A stretch of DNA of 55,673 bases from Lingula anatina (lineage: Eukaryota; Brachiopoda; Lingulata; Lingulida; Lingulidae): the NCBI RefSeq assembly GCF_001039355.2, contig NW_019776057.1, forward strand, positions 619,626-675,298, written 5' to 3'. Below the pieces are notes generated by a model. It searched no databases, was not told the origin of the DNA, and saw only the letters and a program-made list of their open reading frames with translations. This document shows, in pieces, positions 33,512 through 47,800 of the stretch (positions are counted from its first letter, which is position 1; each line of letters begins with the position of its first letter). The position numbers and the translations under genes were made by a program.

Positions 33512-34277
33512 AACAGGTAAATCTAATATGTGGATCTATCATGAATGAAAACTTATTGACTTCTAGTGAATTTAGCATACTTTGTTTTCTCTTAATTAGA
33601 TCATATAAAACCTTAAGTGGTTCAATGGGGCCCTAGCAATAATCCGAAGGTTCATTTGTCAGAAGGTCTGATAGTCCAAATCAATGCCTGAATAAAGTGT
33701 ATAGTTTACTGGCAATAAAGTAAGTTCAACAGAGGCAGATACAATTTGGGACCAATGAAGCTTTGGATCATCGGAATGCCCCCGGTTCAACATATCTGCA
33801 TGTATTTGATGTACTTATAAAGCACAACATAAACATAATAAAAAAAAACACCAAAATTAATGTAAAGTTGGTGGTAAATTACTCTTCTCCACACATTTTA
33901 AAATGCTGACATTGAAAGGGGTTGGCAACACAGAAATGGAGAATTGATATATATAACGGGGTCTGTATGAAATCTCTTGATAACTGAACACCATATACAG
34001 TGCATCTCTCCATAGCAAGCTTTGCCTTCAAAATGCATAGATTTATCAAGTCCTATATTATCTCTTGATATATTCCTGCTAAAGAAGAAAATTTGACTCC
34101 AATACCAGTGACTATAAATATCTGAACCTTGCTGGACCAGGAAGTTTTTGTTTTATCTGTTATCAAAGGGTGCAGTATATTTCTCACCAATTTTAAGTAG
34201 AAAACAATAAAGACTTATCTATTTGCCTTATATACATTGAGTGCCTGGGTAGAGCATTATTACTTCTGTGTCTTGTT

Positions 34278-34315
<38 letters not shown>

Positions 34316-34879
34316 TGAAATTTTCCAAAAATTGATCCATAGGTGAAGAAACTTGTTGTACATCTTAATATAATACAGTATAACAAATAGTTTTGGTTGG
34401 AATGACATCATTATTTTGATGGCTTTCACTTTTTTCTTATAGATGCATCCATACCCTATAATGCTGGTTTGAGCTGTGGCATTATGTACATGTAGATGGG
34501 CAAAACAGACACATGGATGAACTTCAGGATTTTATCATTGTCTATTTATTATTAAGTCAGTGAAATATTTTTCTGTATTCCATGTACTGAAATGCCAATT
34601 AATTTTCTTTTTTGAAATTTGAAACAGATTAAACATAATCACAATGTTCTAAGACAAGTTTAACTTAAAAAAAGAAGAAAAAGCTTATTTTAAATAATTA
34701 CTCAAATGTAGCAACACAAAAAAAAAATAAATAAAAAGGCAAACCAGTGCTTCAATTCAAATGAAACAGTGGGGTCATAAAAGTAATTTTTTTGATTTGC
34801 CTGGTGTTTAAGGGGAGATAGATTATGTCTGAGATAAGAATGGTGAAGCCCATCCAGTTCTTTTACTGCTCCTAAAAGC

Positions 34880-36157
34880 ATGATTTATGGTTGGGGTGTA
34901 TTGGGAAAAGGCAGTGCTGAAAAGATGGGAGACCAACAGCATTTTGAGATCCAGCGAGCATTGAAATACACTGACTTCATGGAGGAAAATCTACCATTAT
35001 CTTTGGTAAAAGATGGAAACAGCAATGGAGCATATTACATGATGGATGATGATCACAGAAAAAATATTCAAACATATCCACATGAAGTGGGAAATAGGCC
35101 AAATGAATGGAGTCTGGATCTAATTTCAAAACCACGATCTCGATCACTTTGCACCCCATATAACAATTTAGCTTTTGTGCAAGAAGTGGAAATTGATCTA
35201 GAAGGGGAGCAGCGTTGTGAATTACCAACAAGGCAGAGATCCGTTTCATTTGATTTGGTAGATGAAGATCCATCCAGATTAATCCGAAACACATATGGCC
35301 ATTGTCCTGAAAATGAGGTGAGTAAAATTGCTGTAAGAATAAAAATTGAAAAAGGAATAATAATAATTTTCTTGTTTACTGTTTGGCTTTTTAATTATTT
35401 TTTTTTTTATTCAAAATTATTCTTAATTTTAGTCTTAAGTTACGAATCTCATTTAAGGCATTTATAATTGTATCAAATTAGGAAACATTCTTCCTTTTTC
35501 TGATCCAGAAGTTTAATTACTAGAATATGTAGGAGATTGGGCGAGGTCCAGATTTTCCCCTCCTTCAGCATGTCTGTGAATGTGCAAAAAGATATTTAGT
35601 AACACTTTATAAAGATGGTAATTATGTGGCCAGCTGTGTCCCCTGACTCATTTCTTTTTTCTTTTTTTTTTCTTTTTTTTTTTTAACTTCTATTCCTACA
35701 TATTGTGAATTTCTTCAGACTTGTTGTGTGGGAAGGGAGGAGGTGACTGGAGACACTAACTTGCCCTTTAGACTCTTAAAAATAATTGTTTTTCACCTTG
35801 ACCTGACTGAAGAGAGACAAACAAATTTTCAACTCTTGACAATGTTTAAGTATACGCATAAGTAGTATCTTTATCTTTTCAGATACCATATACTTCAATT
35901 TTCAATGACTGTCACAAAATTATATTACAATTCAACATTGCAACTAATTTCAGATGCCAAGGGGCTATATTAAAATACATAAATCCCTTCCAAATGGATT
36001 TTCATCAGCTTCCAATCTAGATATTTTTTCAAATGGTGTCAGACCTGCATTGCATAGAAGCTCTTCGGTTGGGTCATTTTCACGGTTCCCTGCCCCACTG
36101 AGAAGAACTAACAGTGTTGTGTCCACCACCAGCACATATCCTGAGCTTACAAATGAG
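34880..36157 (+). pseudogene. Duplicate of gene C coding exons 1 and 2 (orphan copy)
   Basis: Exons 34880..35317 and 35954..36157 have intact frames and splice sites and differ from the gene C copies by three residues in exon 1 (N/K, H/N, E/D) and none in exon 2. No channel exons follow; after an N at 36271 the sequence restarts in the 3' flank of gene B. Either it is an unmerged allele from assembly, or a real tandem duplication giving an alternative first-exon set for gene C. Confidence 0.75.
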
Positions 36158-36271
36158 GTAAGGTACAGAACATGGTGTGCTTCTCAGGTTTACAATAAGT
36201 TATATCTAATATACACAATGAAATCTTTTATTTGTAGCATACATGTTAATAAGGCATTGATAAGATATATN

Positions 36272-39200
36272 CACTATGAATACCTCACCCAGAAGTTGCA
36301 TTTAAGACATTTTCTTACAGTTTACTCTTATGCAGTCCATTTAGACACTTAAAAATTCATTTGGTCATTTTTATATACTGATACCAGTCACTTAATCAAT
36401 ATTGTGCTCACAAATTCATATATTAAGTATTACTTGTGAATTTACAGACATTTTAGAATGACATTCATTGCCTTTCACAGACTATGTGTGAGACATCATT
36501 TTGAACAAGTACCATTTTTACTCACAAATTTTTGTAAACTAAGACCCACCAAAAAGTGGTCCATGTAAATGCATCTCAATTCCCAGAATATCACTTTAGA
36601 AAGCTTGGAATTTAAGCATTTAAAGCTTTTAAAAGTTGTTTTGTGTTGTTTTTATAACTCAGAAGTGATATATCAATAAACCAAAAGTTACGTGTATGTG
36701 GAACATGACATAAAATGAGAATTTGAATAAAATGTGTATTTCTGCAAAACCTTATATACCTGGGCCCCGTATCTCGAAAGCTTTGCTATGTTGCACACAT
36801 GCGCAAGCGTCTCGATTCCATTACTCGCCTATACTCGTCCCATATAATACACTGTAGATACGGGGCCCTGTAGACATAAAGAACAGCACAAATCTTCATC
36901 AACCTCACAATGTTAATACTTCACTTTACTTGATTTACTTCACTTAACAACAATAGTGAATATAAATGTGAAATTAGTTTTGTTGGATCTCATTTTTCGA
37001 TAGTTAATAAGTTTTCATTTACAATAGATCCATGCACATAATGAATTTACCTTTTGGCTGTTTTCTCTGTTCACTCTGACAGACTTGGTCACAACTGAAT
37101 TACCTGTTCAGGTGAAGGTCAACAGGTAATTACCTCAGTTTTGATGATGACTTGTTAGTCAAAAGAAGGGAAAACACACCATGAAGAGAAATGAAGGAGC
37201 ACACAAACTGCTTCATGTGTATGATGATATTCTCAAACCCACCCTCAGGGGTGGGGGCCAGAGGCACTAACAAGTCATCATCAAGACTAAAGTAATTACT
37301 TAGCTGTTCACCTTCACCTGAACAGGTAATTTAGTTGTGACCAAGTCTGTCAGAGTGAACAGAGAAAACAGTCAACAGGTAAATCTAATATGTGGATCTA
37401 TCATAAATGAAAACTTATTGACTACTAGTGAATTAAGCATACTTTGTTTTCTCTTAATTAGAACATATAAAACCTTAAGTGGTTCAATGGGGCCCTATAA
37501 ATAATCTGAAGGTTCATTTGTCAGAAGGTCTGATAGTCCAAATTAATGCCTGAATAAAGTGTATAGTTTACTGGCAATAAAGTAAAGTTCATCAGAGGCA
37601 GATACAAATGATTTTTGGGACCAGTGAAGCTTTGGATCATCGGAACGCCCCCAGTTCAACATATCTGTATTTGATGTACTTATAAAGCACAACATAAACA
37701 TTATCCAAAAACACCAAAATTAATGTAAAGTTGGTGGTAAATTACTCTTCTCCACACATTTTAATTAAAATGCTGACATTGAAAAGGGTTGGCAACACAG
37801 AAATGGAGAATTGATATATATAACGGGGTCTGTATGAAATCTCTTGATCTTAACTGAACACCATTTACAGTGCATCTCTCCATAGCAAGCTTTGCCTTCA
37901 AAATGCATAGATTTATCAAGTCCTATATTATCTTTTGATATATTCCTGCTAAAGAAGAAAATTTGACTCCAATACCGGTGACTATAAATATCTGAACCTT
38001 GCTGGACCAGGAAGTTTTTGTTTTATCTGTTATCAAAAGGTGCAGTATATTTTTCACCACTTTTAAGTAGAAAACAATAAAGACTTATCTATTTGCCTTA
38101 TATACATTGAGTGCCTGGGTAGAGCATTATAACTTCTGTGTCTTGTTAACGTTGTCTTTTTTTTTTTTTTACACTGAATTTTTCCAAGAATTGATCCATA
38201 GGTGAAGAAACTTGTTGTATATCTTAATATAATACAGTATAACAAATAGTTTTGGTTGGAATGACATCATTATTTTGATGGCTTTCACTTTTTTCTTATA
38301 GATGCATCCATACCCTATAATGCTGGTTTGAGCTGTGGCATTATGTACATGTAGATGGGCAAAACAGACACTTGGATGAACTTCAGGATTTTATCATTGT
38401 CTATTTATTATTAAGTCAGTGAAATATTTTTCTGTATTCCATGTACTGAAATGCCAATTAATTTTCCTTTTTAAATTTGAAACAGGTGAAGCATAATCAC
38501 AATGTTTTAAGATAAGTTTAACTTAGAAAAAGAAGAAAAAGCATATTTTAAATAATTACTCAAATGTAGCAACACAAAAGAACATGGCAAACGAGTGCTT
38601 CAATTCAAATGAAACAGTGGGTTCATAAAAGTAATTTTTTTGATTGGTGTTTAAGGGGAGATAGATTATGTCTGAGATAAGAATGGGGAAGCCCATCCAG
38701 TTCTTTTACTGCTCCTAAAAGCATGATTTATGGTTGGGGTGTATTGGGAAAAGGCAGTGCTGAAAAGATGGGAGACCAACAGCATTTTGAGATCCAGCGA
38801 GCATTGAAGTACACTGACTTCATGGAGGAAAATCTACCATTATCTTTGGTAAAAGATGGAAAAAGCAATGGAGCATATTACATGATGGATGATGACCACA
38901 GAAAAAATATTCAAACATATCCAAATGAAGTGGGAAATAGGCCAAATGAATGGAGTCTGGATCTAATTTCAAAACCACGCTCTCGATCACTTTGCACCCC
39001 ATATAACAATTTAGCTTTTGTGCAAGAAGTGGATATTGATCTAGAAGGGGAGCAGCGTTGTGAATTACCAACAAGGCAGAGATCTGTTTCATTTGATTTG
39101 GTAGATGAAGATCCATCCAGATTAATTCGAAACACATATGGCCATTGTCCTGAAAATGAGGTGAGTAAAATTGCTGTAAGAAATCTGTGATTAAGAATAA

Positions 39201-40112
39201 AAATTGAAAAAGGAATAATAATAATTTTCTTGTTTACTGTTTGGCTTTTTAATTTTTTTTATTCAAAATTATTCTTAATTTTAGTCTTAAGTTACGAATC
39301 TCATTTAAGGCATTTATAATTGTATCAAATTAGGAAGCATTCTTCCTTTTTCTGATCCAGAATTTTAATTACTAGAATATGTAGGAGATTGGGCGAGGTC
39401 CAGATTTTCCCCTCCTTCAGCATGTCTGTGAATGTGCAAAAAGATATTTAGTAACTCTTTATAAAAATGGTAATTATGTGGCCAGCTGTGTCCCCTGACT
39501 CATTTCTTTTTTCTTTTTTTTTTTTTAACTTCTATTCCTACATATTGTGAATTTCTTCAGACTTGTTGTGTGGGAAGGGAGGAGGTGACTGGAGACACTA
39601 ACTTGCCCTTTAGACTCTTAAAAATAATTGTTTTTCACCTTGACCTGACTGAAGAGAGACAAACAAATTTTCAACTCTTGACAATGTATAAGTATATGCA
39701 TAAGTAGTATCTTTATCTTTTCAGATACCATATACTTCAATTTTCAATGACTGTCACAAAATTATATTACAGTTCAACATTGCAACTAATTTCAGATGCC
39801 AAGGGGCTATATTAAAATACATAAATCCCTTCCAAATGGATTTTCATCAGCTTCCAATCTAGATATTTTTTCAAATGGTGTCAGACCTGCATTGCATAGA
39901 AGCTCTTCAGTTGGGTCATTTTCACGGTTCCCTGCCCCACTGAGAAGAACTAACAGTGTTGTGTCCACCACCAGCACATATCCTGAGCTTACAAATGAGG
40001 TAAGGTACAGAACATGGTGTGCTTCTCAGGTTTACAATAAGTTATATCTAATATACACAATGAAATCTTTTATTTGTAGCATACATGTTAATAAGGCATT
40101 GATAAGATATAT
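36272..40112 (+). repeat. Large direct repeat, copy 2
   Basis: Second copy of 32518-36270. It leads without interruption into gene C exon 3, so exons 1-2 in this copy are taken as those of gene C. The part before 38723 (3' flank of gene B, foldback MITE at about 37057-37375, TATA-like motif 37983-37990) is non-coding. Confidence 0.9.
36761..36870. mobile_element. 108-bp palindromic insertion present only in repeat copy 2
   Basis: Ends GGGCCCCGTATCT and AGATACGGGGCCC are perfect inverted copies. At the matching place in copy 1 (33007-33008) there are only two bases, so this is a presence/absence difference between the copies. Confidence 0.75.
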
Positions 40113-41819
40113 ATATATATATATATATATATAAGAGGATTACTATAATTGATTGCATTTGTAATATGATGTAAGTTTATGCAAAAACTTTGTAAAAAAA
40201 TTCACTTCTTTTTGTAGCCTCAGCATATATTGTTGTAAATAATGTAAATGATCATCTGCTTGTACATCTTTTGACAACTTTAAATTGCAGCCTTTGCTAA
40301 CATGCACAATTAAGTTTCCTTATGAACTTTTAATTATTTTACCATATTTTACAGTAAATAATAATATGCTGTATTTAACAGGAACTACTTCTGGCAGCAG
40401 TTTATGTAGAAGATGCAGTTTGTGGCAGAGATATGCACTTTAGAGAGGATGATAAATCTGTAAAGTATGTCTTGGACTATTTTTTTTAAAATCAAGATTA
40501 TCATAGATTCATATATTTCAAGATTTATAGATATTTAATTGTAATGGTTTATTTTTATTTTTTATTTTTTGGAAAAATACACTTGGAGGTACAGTGCATG
40601 AAAATAAATAAGTTGTTTGCTGCATGTTCAAAAGTAAAAAAAAAATGGGAAAGGATGAGCATGGAGGCACATATTATGTTCTTTCAGCTTATTTATTTAT
40701 TTATTCTTTCAATTTAAATGTTTTTTGTTTGCACTCAAATCTCTTGACCAAATCATACCCAGAGTTTTTGTATGCCCCCCCCCCCCCCCCTCAATAGCAT
40801 TCCTCCATTCAGATCCCTTACTGTATTTCTCTATTTAAGGAGTTACAGATTGTACCATAGACCTGTCTGTCGGTGGATAATGTATATGTTCATCTGGGTT
40901 CACCTTGCCCTTGCCCTGTTTGAAGCACCAGCAGTAAACGGACTAGTTTTACCATACTGGGTAAGTGGAAATACAATGAAGGAAAAAAGGGAAATCTATG
41001 AGGTCTTTTTAAAAATTAAAACATTTTTTGAAGAATTGATATGAAAAAATTAAATGATAAAGTTTTAACTTTTTATATCAACCTGAAGTTACAGTTGTAC
41101 CTACCATTTCAAAATGATAATAGTCAAATATACTATGTATATAAGGAATCAAAATTAGTAAGATTAATTAGCTCAGAAAATATTTAGTGGACTGGAAGCT
41201 TGTATATCAATTATATGTCACATTCCAAATATGTTTTTTAATTTCTTTCTAGTGCACTATGGCAGTAGAAATGCTTTGCCTCATCGCCTACATTTGCCGT
41301 TTTCTTCATCACAAACGTTTTGATGTGCATGAGAATCTATGGGCTAACAAGAGATACCTGATTGTATTCATGCTAGTCGCTGTGGGTGTCCTGTGTTGAA
41401 TTTATATACATATTTGATGTGTTTGCTCTTAAAATTAAGATAGTTTGTACTTTAAGTTACTTGCATTATAAACATTGTGATTTATATAAGTGAAGTAAGC
41501 ACTTTTTACCATTTTTACTAAAAGAAGGAAAGATATTATTATTTCCGTCTTTCTTTCAATTTTTTCTCTTACTTATTTATCTATTTATGTTTTCATTTTT
41601 CTTTTTTTTTTTATGGTGTGGAGGGGGGGGTCGGATAGCTAATATTTTAATAATCAGTGAATATTTTAATAATCTTCTCTTTCTAGCTGACCTGGCTTGA
41701 CATGGTGATATATGTTATCTGGAACCAGTTTGGGTTTTTTGATAATCACAAAGCTATCAGATGGTCACGCCCCCTTAGACCAGTTTTCTTGGCAGCATTT
41801 GGAAGACATGTAATTATAA

Positions 41820-41850
<31 letters not shown>

Positions 41851-44800
41851 GTGTCTCATGATGCATGCAGTATGTAGAAGTTATCATGTTCTGAACACAC
41901 AATTACACATTTATAATTTAGAATTTCCTAAGTAAAGTGCCAAAAAATCTATGTTACTGTATAGATTTTAAAATGTGGCATTTTTTCCCTTTGAAAAAAA
42001 AAATTCAATTTTACATCATTGTCTGGTCAATTGATTTGATTATCATTTTCAGCATTCATACAAATTTATTAGAAAGCAAAAATTGAGACCAAAACTTATC
42101 CTAGGCAGAAAAGCATCTGCTTCATCTGTTTTTCCTTCATCTAAAAAAAGGCATTGTTCAAATAAAGTATTTTCATTACAGGTGAGGAAAGCCTTTGAAA
42201 ACATCAAAAGGACTCTTTCTGAGACACTGAATGTCCTGGCAGTTTTTATTTTTGTTGTCTTCATGTTTTCACTACTGGCATTTAAAATGTTTTCTGAGAG
42301 GTGAGTTTTGTGAAACATAATGTAGTTGTCTTTTGTCATTGGGGTAGACATACCTTTACATGGATATATATTTGTATTGCCACAGGCAGATTAAAAGACA
42401 AAATTTCAAAAATTGATTTCTTGCTTTGTTTTATACAGCAAGTTGACCTACCCAGATGGCTCAGGCTACTTTGTTGACTTCATTGATAGCATGTGGGACT
42501 TATATGTGCTTGTTACTACAGCAAACTTCCCAGATGTTATGTAAGTACCTGTATGTAACTTTAGTTATCAATATTATAAAAAGTGTTGCTTTTTGATAGA
42601 CATTTCAATTTAAAAAAAATTTTACATTTTGGTCAAAGAAATTATAGAAAAATATATATGATATGATATGATATGATATGCTTATTATTTATTTTACTTT
42701 TCAGGATGCCTGCCTACGACACCAATTCATTGTATGCCATCTTTTTCATCAGCTACATTTTCATTTGCTTGTATATTTTTGCCAGTATTGTATTGGCTGT
42801 CATTTACAACAACTACAAGCAAAATCTTAAGGTAAGTATTGTAATGTTTCTCTCCACTGTTGGAACGAAGTAGGTATTGTAAAATAATGTATCCCTTCAC
42901 TGTTCGAAAATCATATGGAGACTTGAGTTGTCAGAGTTGGAAATCTAAAGAAATTTCCTAGTCTTTGATTTATTTTGAGATAATATTAAGATTTACCTAG
43001 AAAAATTGACAGTACTATATATATATATATGTAAACATTGTGTAATAGATACAATATACATGGGGAGTTGAGAGCTGTTTGTGAAATATGCACATGTGAA
43101 TTATGAGAGAATATCAAATACACTTAAATGATGTGTGGCTAATTAAGTGAAAGAGTTTAGGCATTCTTGTTATTTGTTATCCAGTATGGAATTGATGAGC
43201 CCATATGCTATATAACCCAACTTGTGTATGGAGTTCTTCACGTCTGTGTTGTCCTAATATTCTTATGCAACTCCCAAATACTGGGTACATTTGTATTTCA
43301 TATCAAAAAATGTTTATTCTAAATGATGAAATCTTATCTTATTATAATGTCCAAAACTTGTTGCAGAATGATGTGAAAAAATCAGTTCTAAACAAGAGAA
43401 AAAGGTTGATGAAGGCATTTGATATCCTTAAAGTGTGGAGGGAAAGAGAGTCCAGGTATATTGTGAATAGAGCAAGATGGCATAAATTGATGAAGATTGT
43501 AGCCCCAAACAGAAGTGAACTGCAGAGAGACCTTCTGCTGCATGTCTTGGATGAAACTGGGGAAATGTGCCTAGGTGAGAGAAATGACAGGTTTGTTTAG
43601 GCTACACTGATTTAATATTATGGATGACATCCTCTGGAGACCCTGAAACTAATGTGAGAGGAAAAAGAATGCTTCCGAGGAGTTCCAATCGAGGAGGTGA
43701 TTTTTTTTACTTTTGAGAACAGACGAAGCTTGATGCGTGCCCAGATATGTCATCCATAAAATTAAATCGGTGTGGTCTAAGCTTGTTTAAAGTCGAAAAC
43801 CCATATTGATTATCTCTGGAAAGGCAAGCAGAGAGAATTTTGTTACTGCACATGTGATGTGAAAAGTCCCATAATTAACAAATAAGACATCAGTGTTTGT
43901 GGTGATTTCATTGAGACCAGGTATTAGTATCTGGAAATGTATAGATTATAGCACTTTTTAACTTGTGCCCAATGTGAATAGACCTAATAAATGAGTTGTA
44001 GCTAATGCAATACCTTCGGCAAATATATGGCTGACAGAATCATAAACATAAAAAGAAATGTTTAAAACATCTGCTATTAATCAACATTTGCTCTTGCTTG
44101 ATCATAAACTGAAGCAAAGCAAAATTGTTACATTAACATTTTTCATGCTACATATGTATATATTTACCTCTGTCAAGAAGGTTATGCATTTGGTTCCATT
44201 TATATGTCCGTTTGCAGTTGTCCATTTTGCTGAAATTTTCAGAAACTGTCAGGAATCAACCATGTTAGAAACTTTTAGGTTTTGGTGGTGATCCATTAAT
44301 TTATTTATGGTTAATTATCAGTTTATTTTATATCTTTTTGTCTGTCAGTAACATTATGCAAAAATTTGTGTGCGAATTTTGTTTATTAGTTTATTATTAA
44401 ATTAAAGTCCGTTTGTCTGTTAATAAAAAGTGGAGGGATTATGGTGGGTAGAATTTGATGGTGATTAATTGATGAATTAGTTGATTAATTTATTAATAAA
44501 TTTATTTATTAATTAAGATATGGATCAAAATTTGGTGGTGATTTAGTGGAAGATTTAGGGGGGGGGGCAGGTCCTGAATCCCCTTCGGTTTCTGGGAAAA
44601 ATTACACCAATATTCCCCTCTTGATATTAGAATTTTGAAGAGCTGAATTTCCTAGTTATGTTCAGGTTTTGTGTCCTATTTTATTTTACAGGAAGGAGTG
44701 AATTCCTGAAAGTGGCAGACATACTGAATATAGAACTGTCAGAAATAAAAGACAGATCATTGTTGCTTGAAAGATATTGCTTTAGTTGCTACTTCTCCAA

Positions 44801-47800
44801 ACCCAGCAAACTGGTCCAGAAAATAATCAGACATCCGTAAGTTAGTGCTTTTTTGAACCTGGAGTGGTTTAAGTTTTTGATATTATTTAACTCGTGGTCC
44901 CACAGTTGGATTGTTCTTGACTGTTTACCTGACGTTGATGTTATCAAGAATTTTCTTGTGGTAATAGCTAGGTTTTTACATACAGAGTATAGTCTGTATG
45001 TAGTATAGAGTATAGTCTGTATATATTCTGATCTTTATGTCTTTCCTCATCATTGCCAGTGCTGTCACTGGTGTGTGATCATTGCCCAACAGATCTGCCA
45101 AACCATATTTTTGTTTATAATTTTTCCTATTAAGTGTCTGTATATTTGCATTCTTTGCTTTCTAGATTTAAACTGAAAATCTCAAATCTTAAAAATCTCA
45201 TTCTGTAAATCTAGCAACAAATTTTATTTTTAAACTGTATTTTGAGCACTAAACTCACTTTCCAGATATTCCCGGAATGCCATTGGAGTTATCATCATAC
45301 TGAATTCCTTGGTGATGGTTATTGAAGATAAAATTCCAGTAATTTCTGATGCCTTGGAGTGGACATTTTTAGTCATATTTTTAGTGGAAATCATTCTGAA
45401 ATTTTATGTCTTTGGATGTAGACGATTCTTCAGCAGATTCTGGAATATGTGAGATATTATTACTAGTCTTAGAATGATCTATTTTATTCATTATAATAAA
45501 TGATTATATTGTGTTTAGGTATTAATAGAGAGAATTCAAAAACTAAAACAGAATTTTGATATTAAGTTTCTATTCCAACTCATTTTACAAACAATTTTAA
45601 TATGGAAGATTATAAAAAAAAGAAATATTTGGTTTTTAGGCACTACAACAGCATGTACAATTTTGTATTTTTGTATTTAATTTGTTTGTTTGATTGTTTG
45701 TTTCAGCTTTGACTTTATAGTTGTCAATGCTGCTTTGGTGACAAGATTAACTAATGTCATATTACAAGCAGGTATGTATCTTTGATTGCTGCATGTTTAC
45801 AAGTTTGAGGAGAAACTTACTGAATCCTCTATGATTATGGATACACATAAGGCAGAATTAAATAGATAACAGATTTTATATTTCACATTTATATTTCACA
45901 TTTTCTGTGTGAAATTTACGTATCTTGACAGTATATGGTTTGTGTAGAACCTGCAGTTATTGAAACAAATAAATACCATGTTTTTTTTCCAAGTTGGTGA
46001 TACAGAGGATTCTCGGAAAGCACTGGAGTTTGTTCTGATCCTTCGAATCTTGAGACTTATGAAGGTCATGGAAGGCATTGAGAGGTAAAATTAAGATGAT
46101 CAACATTGGTTGATGCTGCTGTGATGTCAATTACATGATTTTCAAACCAATTTACTGAGCTTTCTAAGACTGAACAACTATCTAATATACATTATTTTCA
46201 TTTATGTGTAGAGGGATATTTCAGACTTTTGTTGATACCATAAATTTTCCTTGGTAATTCAAGAATATATGCAACAGGCATGTGATTCAGTCACACATTA
46301 TAAATAAATCTATTTTGGTCTTATATCAGTACAAAGTTTTATATTTTATCTTTTTGTCGATGAATGTCACAGTAATTTGAAAAGGAACCAAAAAGTTAAA
46401 GTGCAGTACATCAATAACTCCCAGTGATTTGCATATTTCAAATTTTCCCAGCAGAAATCAAACCATTGCTATGGTGTTACCTCCACAATTTAACTGTTAC
46501 CATTTCTTTACTTCATTTGTTTTCTGTAGGTTCAGAGTTGTCATCATTACAGTTATGAACATAGGTCCTTCCATACTTACATATGGTGGTATTATGTTTG
46601 TAAGTTAACTTGTGATCTGTTTAGTGTTTAGATTTAGCACTTATAACTACTTTTCCGTTTTATATAAGACCTTGCAGTGATGCTCTTTAATTTTTTTGTC
46701 TTATTTTAATAAATATTATAATTCTTTTCTGTAATTGATAAGTAGGTAAGACATGACACATTAACATAATATTTATTTTCAGATATTTTACTATTTTTTT
46801 GCCATCATCGGTATGGAATTGTTTGAAGGTAAAGTATCTTACAACATAACAGATCCATCCCAGCAGTTCTGTGGAAACCCTTTGTTGAATGGCTCTGACT
46901 TTTACGCACTACGCTATTGTAAAAACAACTTCAACGACATCTTACATGCAATGGTTATGATGTTTGAATTAACAGTGGTAAACCAGTGGCATGGTATCCT
47001 TTTGGAACATTGTTCTGCTTTGATTTTGAATTTTTTTAATCATTTTTAATTGATTTTAAAATTATTCATTTTATTTCTTTTAAAGATAAGAAACTATTAT
47101 TCTATCTTATTCTATTTTCTCCTTTTAATTCTATAGTATTCCTTCATTACAATAATATGTATATATATATATATATATTTTTTTTAAAAGACCAATGTCC
47201 TTAGTAGATGTATTTTCATATATTAAATGTCAAAGCAGAAATAACTTTAACTGACTTAAGTCATCACGGCTGGCTATGTTCAGGTCACAAGCAAAGCAGC
47301 AAGACTTTACTTCCTGGCTTTTCATATGATAAATGTTATCATGATACTGAAGTGAGTTAAAGGCATTCTCAATTTATGAAATTTGATTGAAATGTAGTTA
47401 AAATGTTCCTATGATATTAAAGTGGCACAGATGAGAATATAATGTTCATGTAATTGTAAAGTATATGATTATTGAATTCTCTGTTGTTCAAACTACTTTA
47501 TATGATTTTTGTATATTAATCTATAATGAACGATGTGTTTCTTAATTATTGTCATTTGCTTTTCTGTGTCTTTTTAGTATATTTGTAGCTTTTGTATTGG
47601 AAGCCTTTATCTTGGAGTATTCTCTATCCAACCGTGAATTGATGAGCAGCATTGAGAGGAAAATTGAGGAACTTGGACTCAACACTGACCGGATCATGTA
47701 TGTAACGATCCAGTTTAGTGTTAGCCTAAGCCAGATCAGAATTGAAAACTGAGAGTCATATTCTTTGTTGTTCACTCTGGCCTGTGCTCCGCTTGTTATA

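Larger units (their letters stand above)
32510..34879. other. 3' flank of gene B and upstream region of gene C exon 1 (first copy)
   Basis: Holds a candidate polyadenylation signal (AATAAA 32931-32936), a foldback MITE at about 33197-33511, a TATA-like motif at 34113-34120 and a poly-T run near 34279-34310. From 32518 on it is the first copy of the block repeated at 36272. Confidence 0.7.
32518..36270 (+). repeat. Large direct repeat, copy 1
   Basis: 3753 bp, nearly identical to 36272-40112. It runs from just after the poly-T that follows gene B's stop to a TA repeat in gene C intron 2. Scattered single-base differences and small indels, plus one 108-bp insertion found only in copy 2, look like allelic variation. 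A single N (36271) separates the copies. Confidence 0.9.

Noticed and set aside
34977-35294. Minus-strand open frames opposite the duplicated exon 1 (also 38820-39137 and 21364-21583)
   Set aside because: Antisense shadows of the conserved TPC N-terminal exon.
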